DNA from: Darksidea phi | Lineage: Eukaryota > Ascomycota > Dothideomycetes > Pleosporales > Lentitheciaceae | DNA length: 64,000 bases | NCBI GenBank assembly: GCA_030770425.1 | Contig: JASJFT010000003.1 | Span: 372,001-436,000, forward strand | Reading direction: 5' to 3' | In this document: positions 1 through 9,711 of the stretch, in pieces | Numbering within the stretch: position 1 is the first letter of the stretch | How the letters are laid out: each line of letters begins with the position of its first letter | Translations under genes and position numbers: made by a program | Notes under the pieces: model-generated | What the model was told of the DNA's origin: nothing | Databases searched by the model: none | Seen by the model: the letters and a program-made list of their open reading frames with translations, nothing else

Positions 1-405
1 AGTGAACCAACTTGGACTAGATTCGACCCCCCAGTTTGTTAAAATATAGAAGAGACACATTAAGAGTCCCATCAAGAACAACAAATAGCACAAGTACCGC
101 TTCAATCTCAGCTTTATTGACATCCTGTCGGAGCAGAAAGAGGAGCTAATTAGTATAATACGGTGCGAGCAAACCTTACGGTTGACAGAGGGTGAGCAAA
201 CGAGCGCGTTAGGCTTTTCTAAGTGTAAACAAGGCGATATTCCAGCGACGCGGGAATAGCGGAAAATTTAATGATATATCGGCAGAGGATAGGTGTAGGC
301 CTAATTTTTAGGCTCGTTAGGTTGGTATGAAATTTATGATCTACGAAGAGCTGACGGGCTGCAGGTCGCGCGAACCCCGCACGCATCCCGCCCTTGGCGC
401 AACCG
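1..405. other. Intergenic, no gene seen
   Basis: No open frame here has a credible start, codon pattern or splice structure. The last part forms the upstream region of the VOC-domain gene and ends in a TATA box. Confidence 0.5.
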
Positions 406-411
406 TATAAA
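406..411 (+). promoter_or_regulatory. TATA box of the VOC-domain gene
   Basis: TATAAA lies 115 bp upstream of the chosen start codon at 526, a plausible core promoter spacing for a filamentous fungus. The transcript start is not visible from sequence alone. Confidence 0.45.
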
Positions 412-525
412 GAGGGCTGAATGCCAACACGGAACTCATCAAACGAGCTTCAATCAATCTCTCAAGCGGTACTTATCACAACCTTCTGTCTACTTTCCCC
501 GTACACCCTCACTCCACCAGCCAAC

Positions 526-966
526 ATGACTCTCGACCACGTCTCCTTCAGCGTCCATTCTACCAAGTACGCGGAAGTCGTCGATTGGTACCTCAAGGCC
601 CTTGCCCCTCTCGGCTACACGAAGCAAATCGACATTCCAGACAAAGCCTGCGGTCTCGGTGACAGCCTCTCCAACGCCAAATTCTGGATCGGCAAGAGTG
701 AAAACGCGAGCGGGAGTGGGATGCATATAGCATTCAAGGCAAATGACCACGCGACCGTGCACAAGTTCCATGAGGAGGCGATCAAAGCGGGCGGGAAGGA
801 TAATGGAGAACCGGGTCTAAGGACAATGTACCATCCGAATTACTATGCGGCATTTGTGTTTGATCCTATTGGGTGAGTATGGTGGTGACAAAGAGTGGTG
901 CGGTCTTAGAAACCGCTGACTGGATACAGGAACAACATCGAGGTCGTGGACCATGTGGCTCATTAG
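526..966 (+). CDS. VOC-family (glyoxalase/dioxygenase-like) protein
   Basis: Two exons, 526..872 and 930..966, give 127 residues. The 57-nt intron starts GTGAGT and ends ATACAG, and joining keeps phase so that the product ends Pro-Ile-Gly-Asn-Asn-Ile-Glu-Val-Val-Asp-His. Beginning and end are typical of small fungal VOC proteins: Met-Thr-Leu-Asp-His-Val-Ser-Phe at the N-terminus and the Asn-Asn-Ile-Glu-Val-Val strand with a metal-ligand-type Glu at the C-terminus. I chose the ATG at 526 because an upstream in-frame ATG (421) adds a non-conserved leader next to the TATA box. Such proteins bind a divalent metal in a beta-alpha-beta-beta-beta fold; the substrate cannot be told from sequence. It is probably cytosolic, as there is no signal peptide or membrane segment. 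Confidence 0.85.
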
Positions 967-1438
967 TTAACCCCCGATTCGAGTATAGCTTAATCTTTCG
1001 GTCCAGGGTAGGTGTGGAAATGAAGAATTGGAGCGAAACTCGGTGGGCGTACTTTCATAATCATCAATTCAGCATACGCAATGCAACTTCTAGATGCCTC
1101 TCCTGAAACTTATTAGTGAGAAAGTATCTTAAAGATTCTATTGCTCTGCTCTTAACTTGGTACTGCGTGTCAATGGAAAAAAATTGTCACGATACTCATT
1201 TGACTGCAGACTGCCTTCACTTGCTCGATAAGAGAGCGTAGAAGTGACTCACACCGCGCTCTCCTTGGAGCCTAGACGTCACCTTCTGCCTAGTAACCAC
1301 CAGTTGACCCGACAACCAGCACGGCCCAAAGACAGCCCTGAGGAAAGGGCGACCTGCTGGTGACGTGAACATCTCCCCGCCGTACTGATATCTTCACGCC
1401 TCTCACAACACCACATCGCTATCGAGTCTATACCTAAG
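967..1438. other. Intergenic, no gene seen
   Basis: This spacer separates two plus-strand genes. It contains the 3' region of the VOC gene and the pyrimidine-rich leader of the coiled-coil gene. I see no conserved frame or RNA gene. Confidence 0.5.
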
Positions 1439-2506
1439 ATGCCGCCGAAGTCACACAGTCACGAGAACGCATCTCCGCGGCAGTTAGCATACCCCTTCGT
1501 CGGTGCCACGATCGCCTCACAACGGATACCAGGTGCGCCCGCCACCCCGACACAAGGCTCAGACTCATGGGTGCCCGAACCTGAGCTTGTCTGGATGAAC
1601 GAGAAGATTTGCGAGCTCGCCCATAATGCCGAGATGGCGACTCTCGCTATCGGAATTGTCAAGACCCTATCGATACGACTACACTCGCAGCGGAACGGCA
1701 CCGAATGCAAGCGGGACAGAGCAAAAGAGAAGGCTGATGAGGCAATGGCCTTGCAGAAGTGGAATGAGGCGAAAGCATTTTTGAAAGAATGGGGGCTGCA
1801 GTGGGATGCTGTCGTAGGCCAGCCATGCGAGCGTCAGGGTGGGCATTCTTCTACTTGGATGTTAAGATCGCACTAACCCAGGGCAGCCGCCCGTCCTAAT
1901 GTCAATACAGTGGAAGATTTGATACGCATGAAGGAGACGGAGCTGAAGGTCTGCCGCGATGTCATCAACGAACGGTTCCAACAATATAGCAATGCTACTA
2001 ATGACCTGAAACATGCACAAGCAGAGCTTGCGCAGACTCGTCAGGAGCGGGACAAGTGGCAGACGCTTGCCGACGCACGCGAACAGAAGCTGCAGCAGCT
2101 GAAGGTAGCGGAGAAAAAATCGAAACGCGCCGATGAACGCATCAGACAGCTCGAAGGCACGCTCAAGGACAAAGACCGATCATACGAGAAGCTCAAACAG
2201 GCGCACGATGCAATTCAAGCTGAGAATGGCGTCCTTGCTTTGCGCGCGAAGAACAGCAATTGCGCCTTCGACGAATTGAAGCATTCGCACGAGGCGGAGC
2301 GCATGCTTCTAACCCAGAGGCTAGAGGATGCTGAGAAGACGTTTGCAGCCCTTCAAGAAGCCCTTCAAGAAGCGAATACTGCTCTATCCGTGGGCCAGTC
2401 AGACCTTGATGGCCAAGAGGATGATACTGGCGCAGCCAGCAGCTCAGACGAGCACGTGCTGGGGCTTAACACGCCAGATGGAGAGCATGTTCACAAGGAG
2501 GGTTAG
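1439..2506 (+). CDS. Hypothetical coiled-coil protein
   Basis: The first exon starts at the ATG at 1439 and the second frame runs to TAG at 2504-2506. An intron must join them because the frames differ. The best phase-consistent solution is donor GTGGGC at 1839 and acceptor ATACAG ending 1910 (72 nt, branch-like CTAAC at about 1872), but an acceptor at 1886 also fits. The product is about 332 residues. The N-terminal third has a Pro/Ser-rich stretch. The second exon is dense in Glu, Lys, Gln, Arg and Leu in heptad-like spacing, so a long coiled coil is expected over roughly residues 135-290, followed by an acidic Ser-rich tail. No enzyme motif, signal peptide or membrane segment is seen. Function unknown; a scaffold role is only a guess. 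Confidence 0.6.
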
Positions 2507-3199
2507 TTGCCACCTTCGCTCCCTTGGAGACGAGCCATTTGATGCATGTATGAAGGTAGGTGTTGCATTTTCATTCTTGGTACTCCGGCCCAAATCAAAA
2601 TTTCAACCCAAGGCTAGGTAAAGTTGCAACATTGATGACACATATTCAAGGATATGACGTTCATCCCGTTCGGTTGGGCTATCTCGTGCGAGAGGGATTG
2701 GACACAAGGAGGGGTTGTGGTGGAGGGTGCACCAAGAGTTTATAACGGTCGATAGGGACCGTTATCGCGCAGGTTGAGCGTATAATTGGCGGGGTTGGTA
2801 TTGCAAAGGGCTGTGCTGCATCGCCCGGATGAAGTGTGGCCCCCGGAAGGTTGGAGATTGAGTAGTGGCTCGGTATCTAGCGAACTAGGTTATTGCATCT
2901 CATTTGCCCATGGCAGGCGGAGCTCTCGTGATTAAATTTCGGAACTTTCCCTGAGGCGTTGATGAGAAAAGGTGATATCACAAATGTCGTGCATCTCCCA
3001 TTTCCAGGACCTAGCACTCATCCCAGATCGTATGTTTCAAGGACCGCATGTGGAAACCTAAAGACATCATTTATGGCGTAGAGGAGAACCAATCGTACGT
3101 AATGCAATCATCAGGCGTGTGCAAGAAGGGACAAGAGATGGGAGTTGGAATTGCAAGGTGGATGGTCGATATGATCTCGAGAAATCAAGGCCGACTAAG
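2507..3199. other. Intergenic, no supported gene
   Basis: Short open frames occur (for example 3048..3245) but show no family resemblance, splice support or consistent codon bias. I treat the stretch as non-coding. Confidence 0.45.
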
Positions 3200-3655
3200 A
3201 GAAGCGGACTTTAGCGAAAAGATGCCCATGCGCGACGACGGATAAACCTCCACCTCACGCTGCTCTACATCCTAGGCAGAGCGCCTCATCATGAAGTCAC
3301 ATTGCGGTACCATGGACCCAAATTTCTGAAAAGCATACTGGACAGAATTTTGTGCGAGAACAAGCGCTGCGCCCACGCGTTTCACAGGTTTCTACGTCGG
3401 GCTTTATTTTCAGCCCACTGTTATCGCGAACCCGACCCCTGCATCGCATCCCGATTAGCGTTTTTAGTTCGTCCTTGGCACGCGGTTGGACTTTCAGCCT
3501 TGCGCAGGCTGAAACCTCAGCTACGCGCCCCATACGAAGCGCTATGTTCTTGGCTCTGGCTGTTGTCACATGGTGGAAATTAGAGTTGTAGACATTTGGC
3601 GGCTAGTGGTCCGCTTAAGCGCTTGTATGCATCCGTTTCGCTAAGGTCTTTCTCT
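3200..3655. repeat. Possible short terminal-inverted-repeat element
   Basis: Near 3211 the sequence TTAGCGAAA followed by A/GATGC is mirrored on the other strand near 3631-3645 (TTTCGCTAAGG). The arms can be paired for about 20-25 nt with mismatches. The interior (about 455 bp) codes for nothing recognisable and includes a hairpin around 3500 with arms TTCAGCCT and AGGCTGAA. The right-end sequence recurs at 6785-6805. This fits a small non-autonomous TIR element, but no clear target-site duplication was found. Confidence 0.3.
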
Positions 3656-4220
3656 GATTGAATGATGTGTATGAGGATAGTTCCTTTCGTGACAAGTGTG
3701 CATGCTTCTGCTTTAGTGACGGGGAATGGTCACATGGTGTTGTACGGCAGGATGTCGCTGACTGCTGCATCACCCTGGAAGGTGGTCAATTCCGCACAAC
3801 CGCTCACGCGCAATTTCCGCCGAAGTAGAATCCTGACGGGGGTCCCATTAGAATGGCTTCTAAACATAGACTACGTGCATATTGGGAACAGAACCGCGAA
3901 GCCATGCGTAAGTTTGGCCGCATTCGAAATGGTGATACTCTATACGTACAGGTCATCAGAGATATGGTATGAAAAGCGCGTGCCAGCCGAATCATTCTAG
4001 ATCTGTAGAAAAGAGAATTTACATAAGGGAATGCAGCGACGTCAAGGTATGATATCCCCGTCTGACGGAAACCAAACCCAGAAAATGGGATATACGGCAT
4101 GTAAGAAGAACCAAGAAGCTACAGGCGAAGCCATAACTCCAACACGCATGCTTTACCACGTAACTCCTTCGTGAATATCAACAACACCTGATACCTAGCC
4201 AACAAGCAAATTGAACCCCA
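3656..4220. other. Intergenic, no supported gene
   Basis: The open frames here lack family signal on both strands. The right part is the 3' flank of the minus-strand VWA gene. Confidence 0.45.
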
Positions 4221-6147
4221 CTACAGTGCTAGTGCTCTGACTCCATACGTCGCCGCCATTTTCACTCCAGAAACCGCCGCATCCTGCGCCATATACTTGC
4301 GTACTAGCTCATTGTGCTCTTTCTTCTTGGCTTCCATGTACGACGGGTCGTTCAGCGGACAGTCCGGATCTTCCTTGGGACCCAGACACTTGTGAGGTGG
4401 TGCCCGTTCATCTTTGCAGCTGTGCATGCGCGAGTTTAGTTTGCATTTTGGATCGACACAAGTGCATGGATGGTCTGGGTCGTCGCAGACATGGTCGGGT
4501 AGGACAAGCGGGCACTTTTCGTAATAGCATGGGTGGTCTGGCGAAAGATGGTGGTGATGATTGTTACCGTAGATGCGGATGCGATGGATGCGATGATGCT
4601 TCTTCTTGTGAGCTGGATCTGGGGGAGGCTGATTGGGATCTTGAGGTCCATCATCTTCGTCTTCGACTTCTTCCCACTCTGAGCCGGACTCATCGTCCAT
4701 GGATTTGCCCTGATTGTCTTGAGGTGGAGCGTTGTTCGCTGCCGTTGGATATTGCGGAGGTGGCGGTACTGCTGGCGGGGCGTGGTCCGGGAACTTGAAA
4801 ATATCCTTAAGCCAGTTCGTAGATGGGGGAGGTGGAGGCAGGGCTGTCATGGTAACTTCCGGGCCGCCCTTTCCATCAGGAGAATACTGTAGCTCGTGGG
4901 TGTCAAGCTTGTGGGTGTCAGGCCCGCCTGCCGTGGGGGTTTTGGAATGGAAGTATTTCCACAGCATATAGGAGGCACCACCGAGGATCACTGCGAGGCC
5001 AATGCCAACTGTTGGTCCGATGATAACTGCCTTGTTCTTTCCACCCCCTCCTCCACCAATGCCTACTGTGCAGTTCTGGGGAGGCAAGTTGGACTCGACA
5101 CCGACGATGAAGATGGAATCTTTAGGCGCGCCTCGGGCGGTAACTTTGACGTCGATGTTGCCATCGCTGGGAGCTACAACCTGCATCGTCTGGGAAAAGA
5201 GTATGGATTTCTGTGTCGCAAGCGTCTTCTTCCCAGAGACGATTTGCGCATCGATCGTTCCTGCATCAACGCTTCGGATGGTGAATGTGAGCTTCTCTTG
5301 AGCCCTGGCACCGTATGTCATCGTCTGTGTCTCGGATCCTTCGATGAAATGCGCCGCCTCTAGGCTAGAGAGTAGGATTGTGTTGTCGCCGTTTGGGTTA
5401 TCGTTCTTCGTGAGTCCGTTGACTAAGATGCCATTGATGAAGCTGTGCGAGCCTTCAGCAGACGAAATAGTGAGGTAGATGCCTCCTGAATGCATGATGG
5501 ATCTCTGAATCTCGACATCCTGATAGCTAGAACCGCTATTGAGAAAGCCAAACGACACTCGGATCCCAGCGCTAGCAGCTTTGTTGATTTGGTCGACGAG
5601 TTCTTCGGTTAAGCCATCCTAAGATCCGATTAGTTATTGTTCCTAAATATGTATGGGAATCATTTACCACTCCATCGGTGAATACTACAATACCACTCCG
5701 GTCCTTGGTATCGCCGGTCCCTCCGGCGGTCAATTGTTCAATTGCCATTTCGACTCCGCTAGCGATATAGGTTCCACCGTAGGCAGTGATATTTGCTAGC
5801 GGATCGTATGCATCGGCTGGATCACCGAGTCCGTAATCGAGATTCGCCGAGTCAGCGAAATCAATCACTGTTACCGAGTCTGCCTTCTTAGAGTCGGACG
5901 CCTCGTTCTTAGCGATCAACCAGTCAAGGATAGATTTCCCTGCATCTAGGCGGAGATCAAGCGGATCTGATCCTGTCATGGAGCTGGAACTGTCGATGAC
6001 AATGGCCATTTTACGGTCGCCATTGTTGGATTCGGCTGTGAGACCAGAGCAGACTGGAGTGGAGTCTCGTGGAAGGAGATGCGCATTGGTGATGCTTCCT
6101 GCAAGCGCGACGAGGACGAAGAACAACATCGTGGGGTTCGACATCAT
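4221..6147 (-). CDS. Secreted/membrane-anchored von Willebrand factor A domain protein
   Basis: Two exons, complement(5668..6147) and complement(4221..5618), are joined by a 49-nt intron (GTAAAT...TTAG) in phase 0. The product is 625 residues. In order: a hydrophobic signal peptide (about 1-22); a VWA domain (about 45-250) with the metal-site motif Asp-x-Ser-x-Ser (DSSSSM) and the later Phe-Thr-Asp-Gly strand; a beta-rich region to about 340; a glycine-rich linker; a single membrane helix (about 353-378); then a cytosolic tail rich in Pro, His and Asp/Glu with many Cys pairs towards the end. VWA domains bind ligands through a divalent ion, and CLCA/TerD-like arrangements are related. The layout suggests a surface adhesion or sensing protein. 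The His-rich stretch and Cys-x-x-Cys-like pairs in the tail could bind metals, which is inference. Confidence 0.8.
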
Positions 6148-7018
6148 TTGAACGATCTAAGGGAAGGCAATCTCTCAAAGGGAACACAGCTCCATATCAC
6201 TGATCTTGTTTCGAACTAGCTGGTAAACGCGGGCAAACAGCCTTGCAGCTGTGGTCCGACTAGATGGCACTACCTCTTGGATAGCGCTTGAGTATGACCC
6301 GAGCTGAAAGGCGCCTCAGCGAATCAAACTGAGACATTCATTATAGTTACGACTAAAGAAAGTACACATGGGCGAAACGACAGACAATTTGCCCGATGGG
6401 GTAATTACCAGTGCTCTGATAAGCTTTCCATTGGTCTGCTAGCGCCCTGCTTTATCTCTGTCGGTGCAACTCCAAGCACGCCTCTCGCTTCTGCAGGAAA
6501 CTTGTTGGTTTTGTGGCTCGACTTCTGTAAGGTAGGGGAATCCAAGTACTGGTAATCTAGACTCAGCCTCAACTAAGCGAGAATCTGGCCCCCTCGTATT
6601 CGTGTAGCTTCTCCTCTAGATGAGATGGGCCGGGGTTAGACCGTATGCCTAGTCGCGCTGCTGTTGATTGGCCGCGCAGAATCTCAGCCTTGCGCCTCAA
6701 TGCAGGCTTTAACGAATTCACACCCCAGACTGCGAACAGGACACAGATTAGGAAGCGCCGGGCGCATACAACGGTCAAAGTTCATATGCTTTCGCTAAGG
6801 TCTACTTTCGATTGGTTCACCCCTGCATTGGTCGCATAGACTTCAAACGCAGGAGGGTAATAGGTTACAGCCACCTATGACACCTTGAAGTCCAGGTGCA
6901 TTATCGAGGGAGACTGGATGCGCGATGATATTGAATCGCTTGCTATTTCTGGATGACTCCAGCTTGGGGTCGGGTTTGCGCCTCGGCGGCAGGGTGAGTT
7001 ACTACGTACGTGGGTGGG
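6148..7018. other. Intergenic between divergent VWA and MARVEL genes
   Basis: No gene is supported. At about 6785-6805 the sequence TTTCGCTAAGGTCT matches the right end of the putative TIR element at 3.6 kb, and CAGCCTTGCGC near 6687 also recurs from that element. A degenerate relative may therefore occupy roughly 6570-6805. Confidence 0.35.
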
Positions 7019-7025
7019 TATATAG
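7019..7025 (+). promoter_or_regulatory. TATA-like box of the MARVEL gene
   Basis: TATATAG lies about 170 bp upstream of the ATG at 7195 and just before the 25-bp tandem repeats, which would then sit in the 5' leader. Confidence 0.35.
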
Positions 7026-7073
7026 ACTCTCTCGCGACTATCCAAATTTCTTCACCGTCGTCCTTCTTTTACC

Positions 7074-7148
7074 TTCCCATTCGTGGTATCATCGTTCCTT
7101 TCCATTCGTGGTATCATCATTCCTTTCCATTCGTGGTATCATCGTTCG
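7074..7148 (+). repeat. Three tandem 25-bp repeats in the 5' leader
   Basis: Three units (7074..7098, 7099..7123, 7124..7148) share the core CATTCGTGGTATCATC and differ at only a few bases. They end 46 bp before the MARVEL gene's ATG, so they lie in the promoter or 5' UTR. Copy number is likely to vary between strains. Confidence 0.9.
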
Positions 7149-7194
7149 TTTATCAATTTCCCGCACGCCGTCAGTACAGCTACCCGCTCTCAAT

Positions 7195-7932
7195 ATGCCT
7201 AACAACGGCTATTCTGTTGTACCCGTCCAAAAGGCCTTCACCGCCTTGCGCATCATCCAAGTCATCTTGGGTATTGCCGTTCTGGGCTTGTCTGCCTACC
7301 CAGTCTCCCTAACATCCAGTTATGGTTACGGCGCCTACATCTTCGAGGTACGCATTGCAACCCCACTACCTTCTCACGGTCTAATATCCCTAGCCCGGTG
7401 CTATCGCTATCTTCACCGGCATTGCGACCTTGATCTTCGTCGTCTATTGGTTCGTTTCCAACAGCGCCTCGAACCAAAAGCTCTACAACTACTGGGCCAT
7501 TTTCGCGGTCGAGTGTTTCGTTTGGGTCTTCTGGCTCACTACCTTCGCACTGTATGCCTCGTTTGTTGGGCAATCGCTTAGCACAATGGGCGTCTCCAGC
7601 ACTTCTTATTCTGGCTCTAGCTCGAGCAGCGGGAATACATACTGCTATGCTGGGTACTGTGTTACGGTTAAGCGTGGTTTGTCCAAGCGATACGTCGACA
7701 CGGATCCGGTGGCTGGCGCGATCTATGCTGCACTCGCGTTGTCCGTCGTCAACTTGTGAGTCTCCGGAAAACGTTCCTACGACCCCGTTCGCGCGCTGAT
7801 CTGACAAGCATTCTCTTCTCGGTCACCCTAATTCTGTTCACGGTCAACATGGTGCGCCACCGCACCGCGCACGTCAGCGTTCACCGCGGTCAAACTGATG
7901 GAGGTTCTCATGCCATGGAGCTCAAAGCATGA
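7195..7932 (+). CDS. MARVEL-like four-helix integral membrane protein
   Basis: Three exons, 7195..7347, 7394..7755 and 7809..7932, join in phase to give 212 residues. Donors are GTACGC and GTGAGT; acceptors are CCTAG and ACAAG. Four hydrophobic segments can be read: about 14-35, 52-72, 82-107 and 155-185. Between helices 3 and 4 is a Ser/Gly-rich extracellular-type loop with two cysteines (Tyr-Cys-Tyr-Ala-Gly-Tyr-Cys). This matches fungal MARVEL-domain proteins, which sit in plasma or vesicle membranes and act in membrane apposition and trafficking. The C-terminus is short, basic and His-containing. The start fits the position of the first helix and has a long leader with tandem repeats upstream. 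Confidence 0.8.
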
Positions 7933-9711
7933 AGCATTTCCTGAAAAGACCTTGGTCAGGCGACACGTGGACATTGACGATACGGATATGAATGTGGAAG
8001 AGGGATAGCTGGCGGCGGAAGGAGGAATGCTTACGGATGGGTGGAGGTAGGATGACGGCAATACTGGTTGGAGAAGCACAATGTACAATAGAAGGATTGT
8101 TTTATGTTTACTGAGCAAGCAATTGATAATTGGGTTCTAAATTTGGATAAAATGGTAATAGTTCCAACCAGCTCTGTACGGGAGAATGACTTTTAAACAA
8201 ACCAGCCACGAGCGGTTGAGTCGGGATGAAAACGACGAGCAGTCCGTGGCAGGATGGAATACGATGCCTTCGACCAAAAAGCCACCTCAATTAGTAAGTC
8301 ACTGACAAGCAACTGCTAACACAATGAAATACAACGCTCGCAATCACAAACACGCTCAGCCAATATGGTACTCCTTTCGAAATAGGGAGACTTCGCTCCC
8401 TTGTTGTTGTCAATCCCGAATCGTCCCGATTTGCCTTATATCGCACCACGAACGTGCCTTGTCCGGCCCTTCTCGACGGCAAACTGAAGCTTCGAATATC
8501 GGTAGAGGGTATTTAAACAACTTTTTCGCGACCCATATCATCACTCTGCTCTTTCAGCAGAGTTGGCGGGCAACTATTTTGGTCGCGCTTGCGAAATGCA
8601 TGCTGATTCTACAAGATAGTGCCCTGAGACCCCTTATCGTACTTACTATCATCCTATACAACACTTACTAACCACTACTAACAAAATTTCTTTCTCTCAA
8701 CAGCCTTCATGGGAGCTAGGTGGGGGATCATCTTTACAAAATGGTTTCACTGTTGGTGGCTGAAAGAAACTACTTCAGACGGTGGCGGAGGTGAGAATAG
8801 CAAAGAAAAACAGAAACAAGCTAGACTTTTCCAGCGTCCTCGTCCGCGCGGTCGAGCGCGACTTTAACGTCATGGCGGGCTACCGCCAATTCGACCTGGG
8901 CCACAACATGACCGAGCAAGAGCGTCACACGGAATTCGCGGGCATAGAGGTCACCGAGTCCGATCAGGCCTAGTTCGGCCTAGTTCGGCCTAAAGTTGGT
9001 GCAGGGCTCATATCGCGGACTCGACCGGCTGTATGGCTCTAGGACACATTCGTACAGCTTCAGCATGGCATTGACCGAGATTGGGTGGCATATTATGTGA
9101 GATACCTTTTCATATGTTCTAGCACTCTTTTTTCACGGCCTTGGCTAACTCGTGTGGATCCACGGAGTACGGCGGAAAACATAGCAAGGCCATCACTTTC
9201 TACAGCAACGGAGGAAAGTAGGAAATTCGACAGGAATGCAGGAACTGACGAAGATGGTGAGCTAGTTTTTACATCACGGAAAAATTGGTCAGCCAAACCG
9301 CAAAGTTTGCCGCTAAGCTGGCTGAGGAGGGACGATGAAGGAACGGTAAGGAGGGCGGTGAGCCGCAGATGGATAGGATAGTTTTGCTGTTCCAGTATTG
9401 CTGAAGATATGCAATGTAATTGCATTGACGTGTAGCCTCGCACACGATCGATGCGCAGATTGGTGTGTTGTAAGCACCCGGAGTTGCATCGATTGGCAGA
9501 TGCCGTTCTATGCTTATTAAGCTTCTTTGCAAGGCTTTCTATCTACGGTCAGTTCGATATAGGTAGCGCGAGAGATAATGAATCTATCCTTAAGCTATCT
9601 ATCCTAATATTGGGGCGTCTTTAACAAAACACGCTTAATGGTAGTAGACGCAGACAGGAGGGCTGCAACAGAGACGTCTTCCCCATTCTGCGACGGTACG
9701 GTGGGCCGGCA
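7933..9711. other. Gene-poor stretch, no supported gene
   Basis: Small frames exist on both strands (8324..8671, 8782..8973, 9093..9443) but none shows a recognisable domain. The 8782..8973 frame has somewhat coding-like composition and is followed by three copies of GCCTAGTTCG (about 8964-8995), so it could be a decayed gene end. The right end is the 3' flank of the next minus-strand gene. Confidence 0.4.

Noticed and set aside
3297..3591. Overlapping open frames of 79-93 codons on both strands
   Set aside because: They overlap each other, contain a hairpin and lie inside a candidate TIR element. No family signal.
4896..5363. 155-codon plus-strand frame
   Set aside because: Antisense shadow of the VWA gene.
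7262..7807. 181-codon minus-strand frame
   Set aside because: It is the antisense shadow of the spliced MARVEL gene, whose three exons have clean splice sites and helices.
8324..8671. 115-codon plus-strand frame
   Set aside because: Irregular composition and no recognisable domain or splice context.
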